Source: Sphingomonas sp. Leaf20 (GTDB lineage Bacteria; Pseudomonadota; Alphaproteobacteria; Sphingomonadales; Sphingomonadaceae). Taken from it: a stretch of 64,000 nt of DNA. The notes under the pieces are model-generated. The model saw nothing but the letters and a program-made list of their open reading frames with translations. It made no database searches and was not told the origin of the DNA. This document shows, in pieces, positions 61,483 through 64,000 of the stretch; the first letter of the stretch is position 1, and each line of letters starts with the position of its first letter. Made by a program: the position numbers and the translations under genes. The DNA lies in NCBI RefSeq assembly GCF_001421535.1, contig NZ_LMKN01000008.1:958980-1022979 (forward strand), read 5' to 3'.

Positions 61483-62076
61483 ATGGGGTTTGGGATGGTC
61501 CGGATGGGGGATATCAGCGCGGAGCCGTCGATGGAGGAAATCCTCTCGTCGATCAAACGGATCATCGCCGAAGAGGGCGATGGCATGCCGAGCCGCCAGC
61601 GGCGTCCGGCGCGCACGATGCAGGCATCACCGTCGGTCGACTATGACGACGAGATCGACGACGACGAAATTCTCGAACTGAGCGACCCGATGCCGATGGT
61701 AGACCGTACGCCCCGCCCGCCGAAATCGCCGGTGCTGACGTCGGTGGATCCGGTGCCCGAACCGCGGCACGCCGAGCCACGTCACGCCGAGCCACGGCCG
61801 GCCGCGCCTCGCCCGCAGGCGCAGCAGGCCCCGGTTCCGGAAGAGCCCGCCGAGCCGATCGTGTCGCGCGAAACCGCCGCTGCAACGCGCGCGCCGCTCG
61901 AGGCGTTGACGCGCATGATGGTGAAGCCCGACGCAAACAGTGACGGTACGCTCGAAGGGCTGGTCCGCGAGATGCTGCGACCGATGCTGCGCGAGTGGAT
62001 CGATGCGAACCTGCCGCATATGGTCGAGGACATGGTCGCGCGCGAAATCGCCAAGATCATGAACCAGCAGCCCTGA
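61483..62076 (+). CDS. popZ: DUF2497 PopZ-like polar organiser
   Basis: A 197-residue protein with the PopZ layout: N-terminal helix EPSMEEILSSIKRIIAEE, an acidic and Pro-rich disordered middle (with PRHAEPRHAEPRP repeats), and a C-terminal oligomerisation region LEGLVREMLRPMLREWIDAN with MVEDMVAREIAKIM. In Caulobacter PopZ forms a polar matrix that anchors the chromosome origin. Start codon is uncertain: 61483 is used, 61504 (MGDISAEPS) is also plausible. It follows tolC by 15 bases and could share its transcript. Confidence 0.85.
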   Translation: MGFGMVRMGDISAEPSMEEILSSIKRIIAEEGDGMPSRQRRPARTMQASPSVDYDDEIDDDEILELSDPMPMVDRTPRPPKSPVLTSVDPVPEPRHAEPRHAEPRPAAPRPQAQQAPVPEEPAEPIVSRETAAATRAPLEALTRMMVKPDANSDGTLEGLVREMLRPMLREWIDANLPHMVEDMVAREIAKIMNQQP

Positions 62077-62081
62077 TCATC

Positions 62082-62107
62082 GGCGGGCTGTCAGATCGCG
62101 GCCCGCC
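62082..62107 (+). terminator. Possible terminator after popZ
   Basis: Seven-base stem GGCGGGC with GCCCGCC and a 12-base loop, six bases after the popZ stop, followed by CATCGTTT. Weak T-run. Confidence 0.4.
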
Positions 62108-62266
62108 CATCGTTTCCCGAGCCTGACCTGACGCTGAGCTACGGAAGATGTACCCGTCGCGGGAGGACAAGCTCAAGCGCGGCCGGCTCCCGTCTTCCGT
62201 CGCAAATCGCGTGTTCTGGCAGGAGTCCGGCGGAACCACGGTGCGACGGACTTGGTTTGGTTGGGC

Positions 62267-63865
62267 ATGTCCAGACCGCCCGCGCCCGATACAGACACCG
62301 ATGCCTTGAGTGCGAGCGCGCACCTGCACGACATCATGCCCGCCGGCGCCGGGAGCGACATCTTTTTCGCGGCGGTGAAGACCACGCGGATGCCGATGGT
62401 CGTGACCGATCCGCACCGGCCCGACAACCCCATCATCTTCTGCAACGAGGCGTTCTCGTTCCTGACCGGCTATTCGCAGGACGAGATCCTCGGGTATAAT
62501 TGCCGGTTCCTGCAGGGGCCCGAAACCGACCGCACCGTCGTCGACGAGATCCGTGCCGCGATCGCCAAGCGCGAAGAAATCGCGGTCGAGGTGCTCAATT
62601 ACCGCAAGAACGGCTCGACCTTCTGGAACGCGCTCTTCGTGTCGCCGGTCTTCGGCGACGACGGCGAACTCCGCTATTTTTTCGCGAGCCAGCTCGACAT
62701 CTCGCGGCGGCGCGAGGCGGAGGAGGCGCTGCACGAGGCGCAGCGGATGGAGGCCGTCGGCAAGCTGACCGGCGGCATCGCGCATGATTTCAACAACCTG
62801 CTTCAGGTCATCCAGGGCTATGCGGATATCCTCGATGCCCGGATCGACGCGAGTGACCGCGCGGCACGGCGCGCGGTGGATGCGATCGCGACGTCGGCAT
62901 CGCGCGCCGCGACGCTGACCCAGCAATTGCTCGCCTTTGCGCGCAAGCAGGAGTTGCGCGACCGCCTGCTCAATCTCAACCAGCTGATCGGCGACTTCCG
63001 ACCGATCCTCGATCGCAGCATCGGCGATGGCGTCGTGCTCAAACGGAAACTGGCGAACGACCTGTGGAACTGCCGGATCGACCCGGTCCAGGCCGAGATG
63101 GCGCTGCTCAACGTCATCGCCAACGCGCGCGACGCGCTCGGCGGCGCGGGGACCGTCACGCTCACGACGCGCAACGCGGTCCTGCCCGAGGATGACGGCG
63201 TGGCGAAGCTCGAACCGGGCGAATATGTCGTCCTCAGCATCAGGGATGACGGGCCCGGCATCGATCCGGCGACCGCGGACAAGGTGTTCGAACCCTTCTT
63301 CACGACCAAGGAGATGGGCAAGGGCGCGGGGCTCGGTCTCGCGATGGTTTATGGTTTCGTGCGGCAGTCGGGCGGGCTCGCCACGATCCAGAACGCGCCG
63401 GGCGGCGGTGCCGAGGTCTCGCTCTATTTCCCGCGCGCGAGCGGTGCGGTCGAGCGCAAGCCAGCCGGGCCGATCGCGCCGCGTACCGGCGGCGCCGAGC
63501 GCGTGCTGATGGTCGAGGACCAGATCGAGGTGGGCGAGCTCGGCAAGACGATCCTCGAGGATCTTGGCTATGACGTCGTGCTGGTGAACAGCGGGCGCGC
63601 CGCGCTTGATACGCTCGCGGCGGACACCGACTTTCGCCTGGTGTTCACCGACATCCTGATGCCCGGCGGCATGAACGGCGTCGCGCTGGCGCAGAGCGTC
63701 CGGCGCGACTTCCCGCATATCGCGGTATTGCTGACCACGGGCTTTGCCGACGAGGCGATCGACGAGGGGAGCCGGTCGTTCGAACTGATCCGCAAACCCT
63801 ATCGGCGCAACGAACTCAACCAGCGGATTCGCGCGGTGCTCGACAAGCCGGGTGCGCGGACGTGA
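62267..63865 (+). CDS. LOV-domain blue-light hybrid histidine kinase
   Basis: A 532-residue soluble kinase. The LOV domain (about 35-150) has GYNCRFLQG with the photoactive Cys near residue 79, FWNALFVSPVFGDDGELRYF and FASQLDIS, so flavin contacts and adduct Cys are intact. The dimerisation domain has GGIAHDFNNLL (His near 172), the ATPase domain NVIANARDAL, DDGPGI and GKGAGLGLAM, and the receiver VLMVEDQIE, FTDILMPGG (Asp near 462) and IRKPY. Light should drive autophosphorylation; no partner output protein lies in the window. It precedes valS by 39 bases. Confidence 0.93.
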   Translation: MSRPPAPDTDTDALSASAHLHDIMPAGAGSDIFFAAVKTTRMPMVVTDPHRPDNPIIFCNEAFSFLTGYSQDEILGYNCRFLQGPETDRTVVDEIRAAIAKREEIAVEVLNYRKNGSTFWNALFVSPVFGDDGELRYFFASQLDISRRREAEEALHEAQRMEAVGKLTGGIAHDFNNLLQVIQGYADILDARIDASDRAARRAVDAIATSASRAATLTQQLLAFARKQELRDRLLNLNQLIGDFRPILDRSIGDGVVLKRKLANDLWNCRIDPVQAEMALLNVIANARDALGGAGTVTLTTRNAVLPEDDGVAKLEPGEYVVLSIRDDGPGIDPATADKVFEPFFTTKEMGKGAGLGLAMVYGFVRQSGGLATIQNAPGGGAEVSLYFPRASGAVERKPAGPIAPRTGGAERVLMVEDQIEVGELGKTILEDLGYDVVLVNSGRAALDTLAADTDFRLVFTDILMPGGMNGVALAQSVRRDFPHIAVLLTTGFADEAIDEGSRSFELIRKPYRRNELNQRIRAVLDKPGART

Positions 63866-63904
63866 GGCTAGTCTAGCCCGGACGCGCTCGCTAAGGCGTC
63901 GGAC

Positions 63905-64000
63905 ATGAGCGAGCTTCCCAAAACCTTCGACCCCGCCTCCATCGAATCGCGCTGGTATGCGCATTGGGAGGCCAGTGGCCAGTTCCGCCCCGACCGCCCG
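63905..64000 (+). CDS. valS: Valine--tRNA ligase, 3' partial
   Basis: The first 32 codons are present; the gene runs off the window. [20 protein letters not shown] and WEASGQFRP match the start of alphaproteobacterial valyl-tRNA synthetase. Confidence 0.9.
   Translation, partial: MSELPKTFDPASIESRWYAHWEASGQFRPDRP

Noticed and set aside
62057..63964. Minus-strand open frame of 635 codons opposite the LOV kinase
   Set aside because: A shadow of the LOV kinase gene; no domain, signal or ribosome site.

Overview
The window is high-GC, densely coded chromosomal DNA that reads as a sphingomonad (Sphingomonas or a close relative, Alphaproteobacteria). The strongest marker is serine palmitoyltransferase with its own acyl carrier protein and a ceramide-reductase-like gene (41.9-44.5 kb). 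The DUF2849-CysI-DUF934-CysH sulfur operon, UPF0262, a PopZ-like DUF2497 protein and the TamA/TamB pair fit the same group. No rRNA operon, CRISPR array or intact prophage is present.

Layout. 0-6 kb: end of an ExbD gene, a TPR protein, dcd, an oxidoreductase, cdd with a GH25-like protein, UPF0262 and dnaB. 6-10.2 kb: a sulfite-reduction and siroheme operon on the minus strand. 10.4-24.7 kb: metabolic genes (DUF885 protein, AstD-like dehydrogenase, SelO, hydrolase, SDR, GH130-like enzyme, glycosyltransferase, an unusual Cys-rich nitronate-monooxygenase-like enzyme, LysE exporter, hydroxyacid dehydrogenase, prepilin peptidase). 24.8-31.3 kb: tamA-tamB, closed by a clear terminator. 31.3-36.2 kb: a signalling block with an unlisted 17-codon ORF, a CtrA-type site, an EAL phosphodiesterase, a TPR-sensor kinase and a single-domain response regulator. 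36.2-46.8 kb: a minus-strand run of obgE, proB, ceramide synthesis genes, a CHASE3-like hybrid kinase, lptF, lptG and a large GNAT-like gene that may be the ceramide N-acyltransferase. This looks like a synthesis-plus-export locus for the sphingolipids that replace lipid A in sphingomonads. 46.9-55.2 kb: TetR with its divergent partner, rpmA/rplU, hspQ, tRNA-Ser, an autotransporter esterase, and a GAF-PilZ pair.

55.2-57.5 kb is the accessory region. A 20-bp direct repeat, made from the 3' end of tRNA-Cys, lies about 2.27 kb from the intact tRNA-Cys gene, the usual footprint of tRNA-targeted integration. Inside are five small genes (DUF4262, DUF6980, three unknown) with no integrase. Six same-orientation copies of one short imperfect palindrome fall between and beside those genes. 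It looks like a non-autonomous, cassette-like integrated element.

57.5-64 kb: tRNA-Cys, an AraC regulator, a divergent PCMT homologue with a TolC protein, a PopZ-like protein, a LOV blue-light hybrid kinase and the start of valS. Several families of long intergenic palindromes are scattered through the window, mostly at gene ends.
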